Shown here: one piece after another, positions 9,131-17,934 of the stretch
Position numbering within the stretch: position 1 is the first letter of the stretch
Layout of the letters: the number at the start of each line of letters is the position of its first letter
Assembly: GCA_017397805.1 (NCBI GenBank)
Contig: JAFQHW010000056.1
Span: 1 to 40,552 of the forward strand
Direction of reading: 5' to 3'
Origin: Clostridia bacterium
GTDB lineage: Bacteria; Bacillota; Clostridia; Oscillospirales; CAG-382
DNA length: 40,552 nucleotides
Made by a program: the position numbers and the translations under genes
Notes under the pieces: model-generated
Database searches by the model: none
Told to the model about the DNA's origin: nothing
The model's input: only the letters and a program-made list of their open reading frames with translations

Positions 9131-10118
9131 AAGATTTGCGGCGGCAACGGTGCTTTTTGCGCTTTTGCTTTGCCTTTTCGGTTGCAAATCCCAAGAGGAA
9201 CTGCTGGCGGGTGAAAACCTGTCGGGCGGGTACAGCTTTTCCTATCCCGAAAGCTACAGTCTTTTAAGCGAGGGCAGTACCACCGTTTTAAGCGCCGCCG
9301 ACGTGGGTGGCGGAATCCCTTACGCGGTTATCCGCATAGAGGTTTTTGAAAACGAGGGCGGGAGCGCCGAGGAATATTGGAAGGACGGCATAGAAAGCTT
9401 TTCCGCAGTTTACGATAGCTTTGAGGCAGGCAAGGGCGCAAGCTTTGATTTTGAGGGCGGCACCGCCTACGATGCCAACGCTACGGCTACCATAGTGGGT
9501 TACACCAATTTGGAAGGGCAGCCTTCCAAGGCAGACGGTAAGGCGATATATACCATCCGTCAGCTGGTCTTCAAAAAGGGCGGCAGTGTTTATACGGTAA
9601 CGTATATGTCTGCGGAATCCTACGCTTCTCAGTACATTTACGCAATGGACGATATAAAAGGCAGCTTTAAGGCTATAAAAAAGGCTGAAAACACCGTTAC
9701 CGATAAGGATATGGCGGATTTTAAAGTGCCCGTGCCCGAAGGCTGGAGCCTTGAGACTTCCGAGGCTTATTATACCCTCACCAAGGGTAAGGCGAGCATA
9801 ACGGCATCCGTTTTCTCTGCCCAAGAGAATAAGACCGCCGTTGATTGCTGGAACAATATTTGCGTGCCCGATTTTGAAGCTGATTTTGCAGGCTACGAGC
9901 TTATAAAACTGAACGAAGAAGCTTCTTTGGCGGGGATTTTGGCGGTGGATGCCGAGTATAAGCTTACTGCCGCAAGCGGCAACGTTTATCACTTCCGCCA
10001 GAGGATAGCCGTTTATAACGGCGACGTTTACAGCGTGGTACTTACCGCAGACGAAACCGATTATAAGGACTGCGTAAAAGGCTACGAGGCGGTAGTTGAA
10101 GGCTTTTTGTACAAATGA
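9093..10118 (+). CDS. Lipoprotein with two PsbP/DUF1795-like domains
   Basis: 341 residues. A basic N-terminus and hydrophobic helix lead to a lipobox LFGC near residue 35, so it should be lipid-anchored on the outer face of the membrane. The mature part looks like two related domains, about 43-205 (GYSFSYPESYSLL) and 212-341 (FKVPVPEGWSL). Each begins with a PsbP/Mog1-like strand and ends with a segment on peptide movement (YTVTYMSAE; YSVVLTADE). No catalytic residues are evident. The start lies inside the previous gene behind GGGGGAGG, which supports the 38-nt overlap. The stop overlaps the miaA start. Confidence 0.7.
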   Translation: MKLSATFTISKTKRFAAATVLFALLLCLFGCKSQEELLAGENLSGGYSFSYPESYSLLSEGSTTVLSAADVGGGIPYAVIRIEVFENEGGSAEEYWKDGIESFSAVYDSFEAGKGASFDFEGGTAYDANATATIVGYTNLEGQPSKADGKAIYTIRQLVFKKGGSVYTVTYMSAESYASQYIYAMDDIKGSFKAIKKAENTVTDKDMADFKVPVPEGWSLETSEAYYTLTKGKASITASVFSAQENKTAVDCWNNICVPDFEADFAGYELIKLNEEASLAGILAVDAEYKLTAASGNVYHFRQRIAVYNGDVYSVVLTADETDYKDCVKGYEAVVEGFLYK

Positions 10119-11050
10119 TGAAGATAATAGCGGTGGTGGGCGCAACCGCCACGGGTAAAAGCGGTCTTTCCGTAAAGCTGGCAAAGGCACTGGACGGCGA
10201 GATTATATCCGGCGACTCGGCACAGGTGTACCGCGGGATGGATATAGGTACCGCTAAGATACGCGGGGATGAAATGCAGGGGATCCCCCATCATCTCATA
10301 GATATATTGGATATAGAGGAGCCTTTTTCCGCAGGACTTTTTGCTGAGCTTGGGGCAAAGGCGGCAGAGGATATAGTCAGCCGCGGAAAACTGCCCATAA
10401 TAGCGGGCGGTACGGGACTTTACGTGGATGCCTTGACGGGCAAAAGCAGACTTAGCCCTACTGCGGACAGTGATCCCGCTGTAAGAAACGAGCTTATGGA
10501 AAAGGCGAGGGTAGAGGGGGCGCAGTCCCTTCACGCTTACCTTGCTTCCATCGACCCCGCGGCGGCTTCGGAGATACACCCCAACAACGTAAAGCGCGTG
10601 GCGCGTGCCATAGAAATATTTTTGGTAACGGGTAAAACCAAAACCGAGCTGAACAGCACTTATACGGCGGAAAGTCCTTATGACAGATTGCTTTTGCTTT
10701 TGGACTGCCCCGACAGAGAGCTTTTGTACGACCGCATAGAGGAAAGGGTTGACATAATGCTTGAAGAGGGCTTGGAGGCTGAGGCGTATTCTCTGTGGCA
10801 ACGGGGTTTGGGTAATACACCCACCGCATCGGCGGCTATAGGGTATAAGGAGCTGTTCCCCTATTTTGAGGGGCAGATATCCTTTGCGGAGGCGGTGGCG
10901 CAGATAAAGCAAGCCACCCGCAACTACGCAAAACGGCAGATAACGTATTTTAAGCGCATGGAGGGGTCATACCCCATAGATATAAGGCAGGGCAAGGACA
11001 CAGTTTACAAAACCGCCTTGGATAAATGCTTTGAGTTTTTGGAAAAATAG
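10115..11050 (+). CDS. miaA: tRNA dimethylallyltransferase
   Basis: Transfers a dimethylallyl group from DMAPP to N6 of A37 in tRNAs that read UNN codons. 311 residues, the normal length. P-loop GATATGKS is at residues 9-16, followed by the family motif SGDSAQVYRGMDIGTAK, the GGTGLYVDAL loop and RNYAKRQITYFKR near the C-terminus. The start ATGATG overlaps the TGA of the preceding lipoprotein gene; the second ATG (10118) is an alternative. In many Clostridia miaA lies beside mutL and hfq; that is not the case here. Confidence 0.97.
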   Translation: MMKIIAVVGATATGKSGLSVKLAKALDGEIISGDSAQVYRGMDIGTAKIRGDEMQGIPHHLIDILDIEEPFSAGLFAELGAKAAEDIVSRGKLPIIAGGTGLYVDALTGKSRLSPTADSDPAVRNELMEKARVEGAQSLHAYLASIDPAAASEIHPNNVKRVARAIEIFLVTGKTKTELNSTYTAESPYDRLLLLLDCPDRELLYDRIEERVDIMLEEGLEAEAYSLWQRGLGNTPTASAAIGYKELFPYFEGQISFAEAVAQIKQATRNYAKRQITYFKRMEGSYPIDIRQGKDTVYKTALDKCFEFLEK

Positions 11051-11068
11051 GAAAGAGGTGAGATAGCC

Positions 11069-12301
11069 GTGAAGAAAGCGATAAAACAACTTATAACCGC
11101 CGTAATCTCCATAAGCGTTCTGGTTTACGCGGTGTTTCAGTTGTCTCTTACCGTGGGTACGGCTATCGAAACGGAAAACACCTTCTATTCCGTGGTTAAC
11201 GACATAATCAATACCGAAGCCTATATTTTCAGGGACGAGTCTTTGATCATCCAAAGTGCCGAAGGCGCAAAGAGCTATCTGGCAGAGAACGGCGAAAAGG
11301 TGTATTTGGGGCAGGAGCTTTGCGTTACCTATCAGGATTACGACGAGGCGGATACTCAGGAGCGTATAAACGAGATAAACAATCAGCTTTCCGTATTGGA
11401 GCAAAGCTACGGCAGTTATTTTGCGGATCTGGGCAGTATTAACGAAAACATCACCGAGTCTATGATGAGCATACTTCAAAGTGTTTCCCAAGGGGATCTG
11501 AGGGCGGCAAAGAGGTTTCAAAACAGCTTGCTTATCCAGATGAACCGCCGTCAAGCCACCGTGGAGGAGAACGACGACTTCTTCAGCAACAAAATATCCG
11601 AGCTGAAGCGTGAAAAGACCGCCTTGGAGGGCAGTTTGTACGGTGAGAAGGTTTCTACCGGCGCGCCCGCGGCAGGCTATTTCTATACCGAGGTGGACGG
11701 GTATGAGAATCTGTTTTCCGCCACCGCGTTGGAAAGCATGACCTTGAAGGATTTCAAGGCTTTGACGGAGAACGACCAACAGCCTGCGGTTATGGGTAAC
11801 GCCATAGGTAAAATCGCAAAAACCTCCAAGTGGTACATAGCCTTCGTGTGTCAGCGCCGTGAGGCGGCGGGCTTTAAAAAGGGGCAGACCTATACGGTTT
11901 CCTTCCCGTATTCGGAAACGGAGCTGGAGATGACTTTGGAGCGCAGCTCAGGCAGTGGCGAAAGCAACGAGATGCTGGTGGTTCTCAGCAGTCATACCCT
12001 GCTTTCGGACTTTAATTTTGCAAGAAGGCAGGAGGTTAACGTGATAAAGACCTCCGTAGAGGGACTTAAGGTAAGAACCACGGCTTTAAGGAACGAGGAC
12101 GGTCAAACGGGTGTTTACGTCCTTTCGGATAACAGAGTAGTCTTCAAAACCGCAGAGGTTTTAAGGGAAAACGGCGGGTTCTATCTGGTGGCACTGCCCG
12201 ATAGCAGTAACCATACCGTCCGTTCAGCCACAAAGCTGTCATTGCACGATACGGTGATACTTGGCGGCAAGAATTTGTACGTGGGCAAGGTGATACAGTG
12301 A
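11069..12301 (+). CDS. HlyD-like membrane-anchored adaptor protein
   Basis: 410 residues. One transmembrane helix at about 7-29 is followed by a beta segment (EAYIFRDESL...SYLAENGEKVYLGQELC) that matches the biotinyl-lipoyl-like half-motif of HlyD/membrane-fusion proteins. Coiled-coil segments follow (about 95-185), then a C-terminal beta-barrel ending in LHDTVILGGKNLYVGKVI. The GTG start is preceded by GAAAGAGGTG. No ABC or RND transporter gene is in the window, so it may not be an efflux adaptor. Relatives sit immediately upstream of yggS-sepF in other Clostridia (from memory), which hints at a division or envelope role. The stop TGA overlaps the next start. Confidence 0.7.
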   Translation: MKKAIKQLITAVISISVLVYAVFQLSLTVGTAIETENTFYSVVNDIINTEAYIFRDESLIIQSAEGAKSYLAENGEKVYLGQELCVTYQDYDEADTQERINEINNQLSVLEQSYGSYFADLGSINENITESMMSILQSVSQGDLRAAKRFQNSLLIQMNRRQATVEENDDFFSNKISELKREKTALEGSLYGEKVSTGAPAAGYFYTEVDGYENLFSATALESMTLKDFKALTENDQQPAVMGNAIGKIAKTSKWYIAFVCQRREAAGFKKGQTYTVSFPYSETELEMTLERSSGSGESNEMLVVLSSHTLLSDFNFARRQEVNVIKTSVEGLKVRTTALRNEDGQTGVYVLSDNRVVFKTAEVLRENGGFYLVALPDSSNHTVRSATKLSLHDTVILGGKNLYVGKVIQ

Positions 12302-12999
12302 TGGATGCCAAAAAGGATACGATAAAGGCAAACCTTGAAGGGATAATGGCGGCTCTGCCTAAGGACGTTACTCTTTTGGCGGCAACGAAAACCGTCAGCC
12401 CGGAGTATATAAACTACGCCGCATCCTTAGGACTTAGGCTTATGGGCGAAAACCGAGTGAACGAGCTTTTGGAGAAGTACGACGCTATCGATAAAAGCAA
12501 GCTTGATATCCACTTTATAGGCGCTTTGCAAAGCAACAAGGTGAAGTATATAATAGACAAGGTTTCCATGATACATTCGGTGGACAGACTTTCACTGGCG
12601 GAGGAGATAAGCCGCAGAGCCTTGGCGATAGGTAAGGTCATGCCCGTGCTTGTGGAGGTAAACATAGGCAAAGAGGAAAGCAAAAGCGGAGTTATGCCCG
12701 AGGATGTTTTGGGATTCGTAAGGAAAATCTCGGCTTTGAAGGGCATTTCGGTGGAAGGACTTATGGCAATTCCCCCAAAAAGCGAGAATAAAGAAAAAAA
12801 TATTGAATTTTTACAAAAAATAAAGCAAATATTTATTGACATATCCACTAAAAATGTGGATAATGTTAATATGAGGATTTTATCCGTTGGTATGAGCAAC
12901 GATTGGAGAGAGGCAATAGAGTGCGGCTCCAATATGGTTCGTATCGGCTCCGGCATTTTCGGAAAAAGGGATTACGGTATCCCACCTCAAGAGAATTAA
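12301..12999 (+). CDS. yggS: YggS/PLPBP family pyridoxal-phosphate homeostasis protein
   Basis: A single-domain TIM-barrel PLP protein (ylmE in Bacillus) that buffers PLP; no stable enzymatic reaction is known. The PLP lysine is Lys30 in LLAATKTV. Other family motifs are MGENRVNELLEKY, IHFIGALQSNKVKYI, VNIGKEESKSG and LSVGMSNDWREAIECGSNMVRIGSGIFG. I use the ATG at 12301, which overlaps the upstream TGA by one base; the GTG at 12298 is equally in frame. The stretch 12776-12880 is strikingly AT-rich compared with the rest of the gene and contains a promoter-like site for sepF. Confidence 0.95.
   Translation: MDAKKDTIKANLEGIMAALPKDVTLLAATKTVSPEYINYAASLGLRLMGENRVNELLEKYDAIDKSKLDIHFIGALQSNKVKYIIDKVSMIHSVDRLSLAEEISRRALAIGKVMPVLVEVNIGKEESKSGVMPEDVLGFVRKISALKGISVEGLMAIPPKSENKEKNIEFLQKIKQIFIDISTKNVDNVNMRILSVGMSNDWREAIECGSNMVRIGSGIFGKRDYGIPPQEN
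12836..12864 (+). promoter_or_regulatory. Internal promoter candidate for sepF-yggT-divIVA with embedded inverted repeat
   Basis: Inside yggS: TTGACA (12836-12841), a 17-nt spacer, then GATAAT (12859-12864). The spacer and -10 contain a perfect inverted repeat, TATCCAC (12842-12848) and GTGGATA (12856-12862). The right arm with its neighbours (12855-12863) is an exact reverse complement of the consensus DnaA box TTATCCACA. The surrounding 100 bp are AT-rich in an otherwise GC-balanced gene. Promoter activity is inferred, not shown. Confidence 0.5.
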
Positions 13000-13034
13000 G
13001 AAAGAACGAAATAAAATATACGGAGGAACAAATT

Positions 13035-13475
13035 ATGGCAAATTGGAAATGGGCAGAAAAACTTTTGGGTAAAGAAGAAGCTTACGTAGTAGAGGACGAT
13101 AACGATTACGTAGAAAACGATTATGAAGCGGTTAATACCCGTCCTGCGGCTCCTGCTGAGGCACCCCGTCAAACAGGCGCTATTTCCAGCGGTGTTTCTT
13201 TGGAAATGAAGATAGTTAAGCCTGATAGATTTGAAGACGTTACCACCATCGCAGACCATCTTCTTCAAAGACGTACCGTTGTACTTAATCTTGAAAATAC
13301 AGGCAAAGAAAATATCAGAAGAATACTTGACTTCCTTTCCGGCACGGTTTACGCTATCGAAGGTAATATGAAGCGTGCCGCTAACTCTACTTACGTTATA
13401 AGCCCCAAGAACGTAGACGTTTCTGCTGATATGGCTTTTGAAGAAGCAAAGCCTGCAAATAAAGAGCTTTATTAA
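13035..13475 (+). CDS. sepF: Cell division protein SepF
   Basis: Binds the FtsZ C-terminus and membranes, forms rings and aligns the septum in Gram-positive bacteria. 146 residues. The short N-terminal amphipathic membrane anchor (MANWKWAEKLLG) is followed by an acidic linker (about 20-55). The DUF552 domain from about residue 60 includes MKIVKPDRFEDVTTIADHL, RRTVVLNLENTG and RRILDFLSGTVYAIEGNMKRA. The start ATG 13035 is chosen because GGAGGA lies 7 nt upstream; longer openings overlap yggS. It sits between yggS and yggT, the classic ylm order. Confidence 0.97.
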   Translation: MANWKWAEKLLGKEEAYVVEDDNDYVENDYEAVNTRPAAPAEAPRQTGAISSGVSLEMKIVKPDRFEDVTTIADHLLQRRTVVLNLENTGKENIRRILDFLSGTVYAIEGNMKRAANSTYVISPKNVDVSADMAFEEAKPANKELY

Positions 13476-13492
13476 TCTAAGGTGATAGTTTT

Positions 13493-13771
13493 TTGATTAG
13501 GATTTATTCGTTTATAATCATGTCTGTGGGTGCCGGCCTTTCTCTTATGCAGTTGGCACTTCTGGTACGTGTTGTTTTAAGTGCGTTTACTGATGGAACA
13601 GGTCCTATAGCTTCGTTTATTTTTGTATCAACCGAGCCTATTTTGCTTCCCATCAGGCGTTATATGGACAAAAAGGGTATATTGCAAGGCATACCCTTGG
13701 ATTTTTCCGTCCTTGTGGCGATGATACTGCTTATGTTTCTGTCTATAGTTTTACCGAGCGTTATAGGTTAA
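13493..13771 (+). CDS. yggT: YggT family membrane protein
   Basis: 92 residues with two hydrophobic segments (about 5-28 and 68-91) around the family motif of the type PILLPIRRYMD. Known as ylmG in the Gram-positive division cluster; implicated in envelope or septum organisation, molecular role unclear. It starts with TTG at 13493, supported by AAGGTGAT 6 nt upstream and by matching the family N-terminus. In many relatives ylmH (an S4-domain RNA-binding protein) comes next; here only 19 nt separate yggT from divIVA, so ylmH is missing. Confidence 0.92.
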   Translation: MIRIYSFIIMSVGAGLSLMQLALLVRVVLSAFTDGTGPIASFIFVSTEPILLPIRRYMDKKGILQGIPLDFSVLVAMILLMFLSIVLPSVIG

Positions 13772-13790
13772 TTGAAAGGGGATATGTAAA

Positions 13791-14501
13791 ATGCTTGCAC
13801 CGCACGAGCTTAAAAATAAAGCGTTTAACAAAGCGGTTAGGGGTTATAACCCTACCGAGGTTGATGACCATATTGATTTTTTGATTGAGAAATATACGGA
13901 GCTTTACAGAGAGAATACGGAGCTTAACCGTAAGCTGAGAGTTGCCGTTACGAAGTTGGACGAGATAAAGGATGAAGAGGAGTCTATCCGAAGCACCCTT
14001 GTTAACGCACAGAAAATGGGCGAGAAGATCATCAAGGACGCCAACGCACAGGCTGATTTGATAACCGGCGCCATCAAGGACCGTTGCGATGCGGTTATTG
14101 CCGATTTCAAGCGCCGTATGGTTAGCGAAAAAGAGGATCTTTGGAACATAAGAACTGCGGTTTTGGATTTTAAGACCGAGGTTTTTGAGCTGTACAGAAA
14201 ACACATCGAAGAGCTTCACAACATCAGCGTTAACAAGATAGAGGATATAGTTCTGCCTAACGAAAACGCTATCGTAGAGAACATTTTCGGTGACGTGGCA
14301 GAGGCTGTTAAGAACAACAGCGCCATAGAGGAGCAAGAGGCTGAGAGCGAGAACCTTAACCCCGTTAAAGAAGAGAAAGAGGTGGTTGAGATACCCTCCG
14401 TTATTGCGGAACAACCCGTTGCCGACATTATTCCCGATGCGGACGATGTTGACGACGGCGAGGATCAATTCATCAAAAGCCTTGAGAAATTGAAGGACTA
14501 A
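13791..14501 (+). CDS. divIVA: DivIVA domain protein
   Basis: Coiled-coil polar and septal scaffold that senses negative membrane curvature. 236 residues. The N-terminal DivIVA signature (PHELKNKAFNKAVRGYNPTEVDDHIDFL, here residues 4-31) is intact. A long coiled coil follows to about residue 150, then an acidic low-complexity tail (about 170-236). AAAGGGG precedes the ATG. It is the last gene before a strong terminator, so it likely ends the yggS-sepF-yggT-divIVA unit. Confidence 0.95.
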   Translation: MLAPHELKNKAFNKAVRGYNPTEVDDHIDFLIEKYTELYRENTELNRKLRVAVTKLDEIKDEEESIRSTLVNAQKMGEKIIKDANAQADLITGAIKDRCDAVIADFKRRMVSEKEDLWNIRTAVLDFKTEVFELYRKHIEELHNISVNKIEDIVLPNENAIVENIFGDVAEAVKNNSAIEEQEAESENLNPVKEEKEVVEIPSVIAEQPVADIIPDADDVDDGEDQFIKSLEKLKD

Positions 14502-14508
14502 TAAGGGC

Positions 14509-14542
14509 AGCAGTCGTAGCTTTCGGGCATACGGCTGCTTTT
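14509..14542 (+). terminator. Rho-independent terminator after divIVA
   Basis: Ten-bp arms AGCAGTCGTA (14509-14518) and TACGGCTGCT (14530-14539), with one G-T pair, an 11-nt loop and TTTT. Only 48 nt separate it from the ileS start, which leaves no room for a T-box leader. Confidence 0.85.
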
Positions 14543-14589
14543 CGCCGATTTTATAAGATATTTTTAGAAAATGTGAGGACAGTTGTTTT

Positions 14590-17394
14590 ATGAAAGACTA
14601 TAAGGATACGCTTAATCTGCCGAGTACGGAGTTCCCCATGAGGGCGAATTTGCCCCAGAAGGAACCCGATATAAAAAAGCATTGGGACGAGATGGGACTT
14701 TATGCAGGTCTTATGAAGCGCGGCGAGGGTAAAAAACCCTTCGTTATGCACGACGGCCCTCCCTATGCCAACGGTGATATGCATATAGGTCACGCGCTTA
14801 ACAAGTGCCTTAAGGATTTCATAACGAAAAGTAAAAACATGATGGGCTATAAGGCGCCCTATATCCACGGCTGGGATACCCACGGTCTGCCTATCGAAAA
14901 CCAGATGGTTAAAAAACACGGCATCAAGCGCGGCAGTGTTGACGCGGTGGAATTCCGTAAGCTTTGCGAGGGTTTTGCAAGAGAGAACGTGGCAAAGCAG
15001 ATGTCCCAACAGCAAAGACTTGGTGTTATAGGCGATTGGGAAAACTCTTATCTTACCCTTATCCCTCTTTTTGAGGCGGAGCAGATACGCATTTTCGGCG
15101 AGATGCAGAGAAAAGGCTATATCTACAAGGGTTTAAAGCCCGTTTATTGGTGCCCCACCGATGAAACCGCTTTGGCAGAAGCAGAGATAGAGTATGCGGA
15201 CGACGAGTGTGATTCCATCTACGTAAAGTTTGCGGTAACCGACGACAAGGGCCTTTTCGGCTCCGTTGCAGGTGATGCAAAGGTTTATTTCGTAATATGG
15301 ACCACCACTACCTGGACTCTTCCCGGCAACGTGGCTATCTGCGTAGGTCCTGACTTTGAGTACGGCTTGTACAAGTGCGGTGACCACTATCTCGTTTTGG
15401 CAACGGAGCTTGCTGAAACCGTATCCAAGGTTTGCGGTATAGAGGTAGAGCTTGCGGCAAAGTTCAAGGGCAACGAGCTTGAGTATATCAAGACCGCCCA
15501 TCCCTTTATTGACAGAGAAAGCCTCGTTATAGTGGGCGACCACGTTACTCTTGAAAGCGGTACCGGCTGTGTACACACCGCACCCGGTCACGGTATGGAG
15601 GACTTTGCGGTTTGCCGTAACTATAAGGAGCTGGATATAATCGTGCCCGTTGACTCCAAGGGCAGACTTAACGAGTTGGCAGGCAAATATTGCGGACTCA
15701 AGACCGCAGAGGCTAACGTTGAGATTTTGAAGGACATTAAGGAAAGCGGTGCTCTCCTTGCCACTCAGCATATCAGCCATACCTACCCCCATTGCTGGCG
15801 TTGTAAGAACCCCGTTATCTTCCGCGCTACCGAGCAGTGGTTCTGCTCCGTGGACGATTTCAAGGACGAAGCACTTAAAGCTATCAAGGACGTTCGTTGG
15901 ATACCCGGCTGGGGTGAAACGAGAATAGAAAACATGGTTCGTGACAGAGCAGACTGGTGTATTTCCCGTCAGCGTAAATGGGGTGTTCCCATCCCCATCT
16001 TCTATTGCGAAGATTGCGGCGAGCCTATTATAAACGAAACTACGGTTGCACGTATTGCTGACGCCTTCGAAAAAGAGGGCAGCAGTGCTTGGTACGCACA
16101 TACTCCCGAAGAGCTTATCGGCGACATGGCGGTTTGCCCCAAGTGCGGTTGCAAGCATCTTAAGGCAGAGCAGGATATAATGGACGTTTGGTTTGACAGC
16201 GGTTCTTCCTACGCCTACGTTCTTGACCATTTTGAAGGTCATTCCTTCCCCGCAGACGTGTATCTTGAGGGTAACGACCAGTACAGAGGTTGGTTCCAGT
16301 CCTCTTTGCTTACCTCCGTTGCTACCCGCGGCACCGCCCCCTATAAGACCGTTATAACCCACGGTATGGTTGTGGACGGCGAGGGTAAGAAGATGTCCAA
16401 GTCCCTGGGCAACGGTGTTGACCCCTTGCAGGTGTGCAACACCTACGGCGCAGACGTACTGCGTTTGTGGGCGTCCTCCGTTGAATATACGGGCGAGGTA
16501 AGAATAAGTCCTGAGATTTTGAAGCAGCTTTCCGAGATATACAGAAAGATAAGGAACACCGTGCGCATCCTTATGGCTAACCTTGGCAGTCCCGATACGG
16601 ACTTTGACCCCAACCGCCACATGGTAGCATACGAGGATTTGGAAGAGCTTGATAAGTGGGCACTTTCTCGTCTTAACGGTCTTTGCCGCAGAGCCGCAAG
16701 TGCCTTCGATAACTACGAGTTCCATAATATCTATCACGATCTGCACAATTTCTGTACCATTGATATGTCCAAGCTTTATATCGACATAACCAAGGACAGA
16801 CTTTACTGCGAAAACAAGGATAACCCCAAGCGCAGAAGCGCACAGACCGTTATGTATCACGTGCTTTCAAGCCTTATCCGCTTGGTTGCGCCCATCCTCT
16901 CCTATACCGCAGAGGAAGCGTGGGGTTATATCTCTCACTTGGACAGCGACGATAAAGAAAGCGTATTTTATAACGATATACCCACCTATAAGGCGGAGTT
17001 TGACTTCCCCGAGGCAGAGGCGCGTTATAATGCGATATTTGACGTAAGAGACGACGTAATGAAGGCTTTGGAGCTTGCCCGCGCCGAAAAGCGTATAGGC
17101 AAATCCCTTGAAGCGGAAATTACCATCTACGGCAGTGCCGACAACGAAGCCATGAAGCTTTTCCGTCAGTACGGCAACGAGGAGCTTAAGGAGCTGTTTA
17201 TAGTTTCCAAAGTTATCCTTTCCGAAGACGTTGCGCCCGACGGTGCGTTTACAGAAACCAACAGCGGTATTTCCGTTATGGTTAAGGAAGCCGTAGGCGA
17301 GAAGTGCGTTCGTTGCTGGATGTACACCGAAGACGGTGTTACCGATAGCGACGGTCAGCCTCTTTGCAGCCGTTGTAAAAAGGTTACGGAGTAA
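14590..17394 (+). CDS. ileS: Isoleucyl-tRNA synthetase
   Basis: Class I aminoacyl-tRNA synthetase that charges tRNA-Ile and edits valine. 934 residues, bacterial type. The HIGH motif is exact at residues 65-68 (PPYANGDMHIGHALN) and KMSKS at 601-605. The editing-domain motif GTGCVHTAPGHGMEDF is present, as is the C-terminal zinc site with Cys906, Cys909, Cys926 and Cys929. GTGAGGA lies 9 nt before the ATG. Unlike many Firmicute ileS genes it has no T-box riboswitch, because the divIVA terminator is 48 nt upstream. It leads an ileS-lspA-rluD run. Confidence 0.98.
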   Translation: MKDYKDTLNLPSTEFPMRANLPQKEPDIKKHWDEMGLYAGLMKRGEGKKPFVMHDGPPYANGDMHIGHALNKCLKDFITKSKNMMGYKAPYIHGWDTHGLPIENQMVKKHGIKRGSVDAVEFRKLCEGFARENVAKQMSQQQRLGVIGDWENSYLTLIPLFEAEQIRIFGEMQRKGYIYKGLKPVYWCPTDETALAEAEIEYADDECDSIYVKFAVTDDKGLFGSVAGDAKVYFVIWTTTTWTLPGNVAICVGPDFEYGLYKCGDHYLVLATELAETVSKVCGIEVELAAKFKGNELEYIKTAHPFIDRESLVIVGDHVTLESGTGCVHTAPGHGMEDFAVCRNYKELDIIVPVDSKGRLNELAGKYCGLKTAEANVEILKDIKESGALLATQHISHTYPHCWRCKNPVIFRATEQWFCSVDDFKDEALKAIKDVRWIPGWGETRIENMVRDRADWCISRQRKWGVPIPIFYCEDCGEPIINETTVARIADAFEKEGSSAWYAHTPEELIGDMAVCPKCGCKHLKAEQDIMDVWFDSGSSYAYVLDHFEGHSFPADVYLEGNDQYRGWFQSSLLTSVATRGTAPYKTVITHGMVVDGEGKKMSKSLGNGVDPLQVCNTYGADVLRLWASSVEYTGEVRISPEILKQLSEIYRKIRNTVRILMANLGSPDTDFDPNRHMVAYEDLEELDKWALSRLNGLCRRAASAFDNYEFHNIYHDLHNFCTIDMSKLYIDITKDRLYCENKDNPKRRSAQTVMYHVLSSLIRLVAPILSYTAEEAWGYISHLDSDDKESVFYNDIPTYKAEFDFPEAEARYNAIFDVRDDVMKALELARAEKRIGKSLEAEITIYGSADNEAMKLFRQYGNEELKELFIVSKVILSEDVAPDGAFTETNSGISVMVKEAVGEKCVRCWMYTEDGVTDSDGQPLCSRCKKVTE

Positions 17395-17397
17395 TTT

Positions 17398-17934
17398 ATG
17401 AATAAAAAAAAGCTCCTTTGGTATTTGACGGGCGCGTTTATAATCTTGGCAGTGGTCGCCCTTGACCAGATAAGTAAGGAACTGGTTCTTGCTTATCTCA
17501 AGGACAAGGAGGCGGTAAGCATTATCCCCGGTGTTGTCAGTCTTGACTGTGTAGAGCCTAATACGGGCATGGCGTGGGGTATGCTTAAGGACCATCGCTG
17601 GATATTTATGAGCGTTTCCACCGTGGCAATACTGAGCTTTTCCGCAATATATTTTTGGATCAAGGAACAGCATATTCTCTTCAGGATTTCCGCAGGCTTC
17701 GTTATAGGCGGCGGTATCGGGAATATGATAGACCGCCTTTTCCGTCCCAACGGCGGCGTTATCGACTTTATCAGAACGGATTTTATGGATTTCCCCGTTT
17801 TCAACGTGGCGGATTCCTTCGTTACCGTCGGCGCGGTCATGTTGCTTGTGTATTTTCTGTTTTTTGACAGCAAGCAGGCAAAACCCATGCTTTTTGATGA
17901 TAAGAAAAAGACAGAGGTAAAGGGCGATGAGTGA
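17398..17934 (+). CDS. lspA: Signal peptidase II (prolipoprotein)
   Basis: Membrane aspartyl protease that removes signal peptides from lipidated prolipoproteins, such as the lipoprotein at 9093. 178 residues with four hydrophobic segments. The catalytic Asp pair is Asp112 (GGGIGNMIDRLF) and Asp139 (FPVFNVADSFV); the conserved EPNTGMAWG motif is at 53-61. It starts 3 nt after ileS. The C-terminal 15 residues are a charged cytoplasmic tail. Its stop overlaps rluD by 8 nt. Confidence 0.97.
   Translation: MNKKKLLWYLTGAFIILAVVALDQISKELVLAYLKDKEAVSIIPGVVSLDCVEPNTGMAWGMLKDHRWIFMSVSTVAILSFSAIYFWIKEQHILFRISAGFVIGGGIGNMIDRLFRPNGGVIDFIRTDFMDFPVFNVADSFVTVGAVMLLVYFLFFDSKQAKPMLFDDKKKTEVKGDE

Noticed and set aside
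12842..12863. Replication origin suggested by the DnaA box in yggS
   Set aside because: One perfect and one poor box, no AT-rich unwinding array, and no dnaA or dnaN nearby.
14543..14589. T-box riboswitch before ileS
   Set aside because: Only 48 nt lie between the divIVA terminator and the start, with no specifier stem or T-box sequence.
15133..16860. 575-residue minus-strand frame opposite ileS
   Set aside because: It is antisense to a fully conserved ileS and lacks any recognisable domain.
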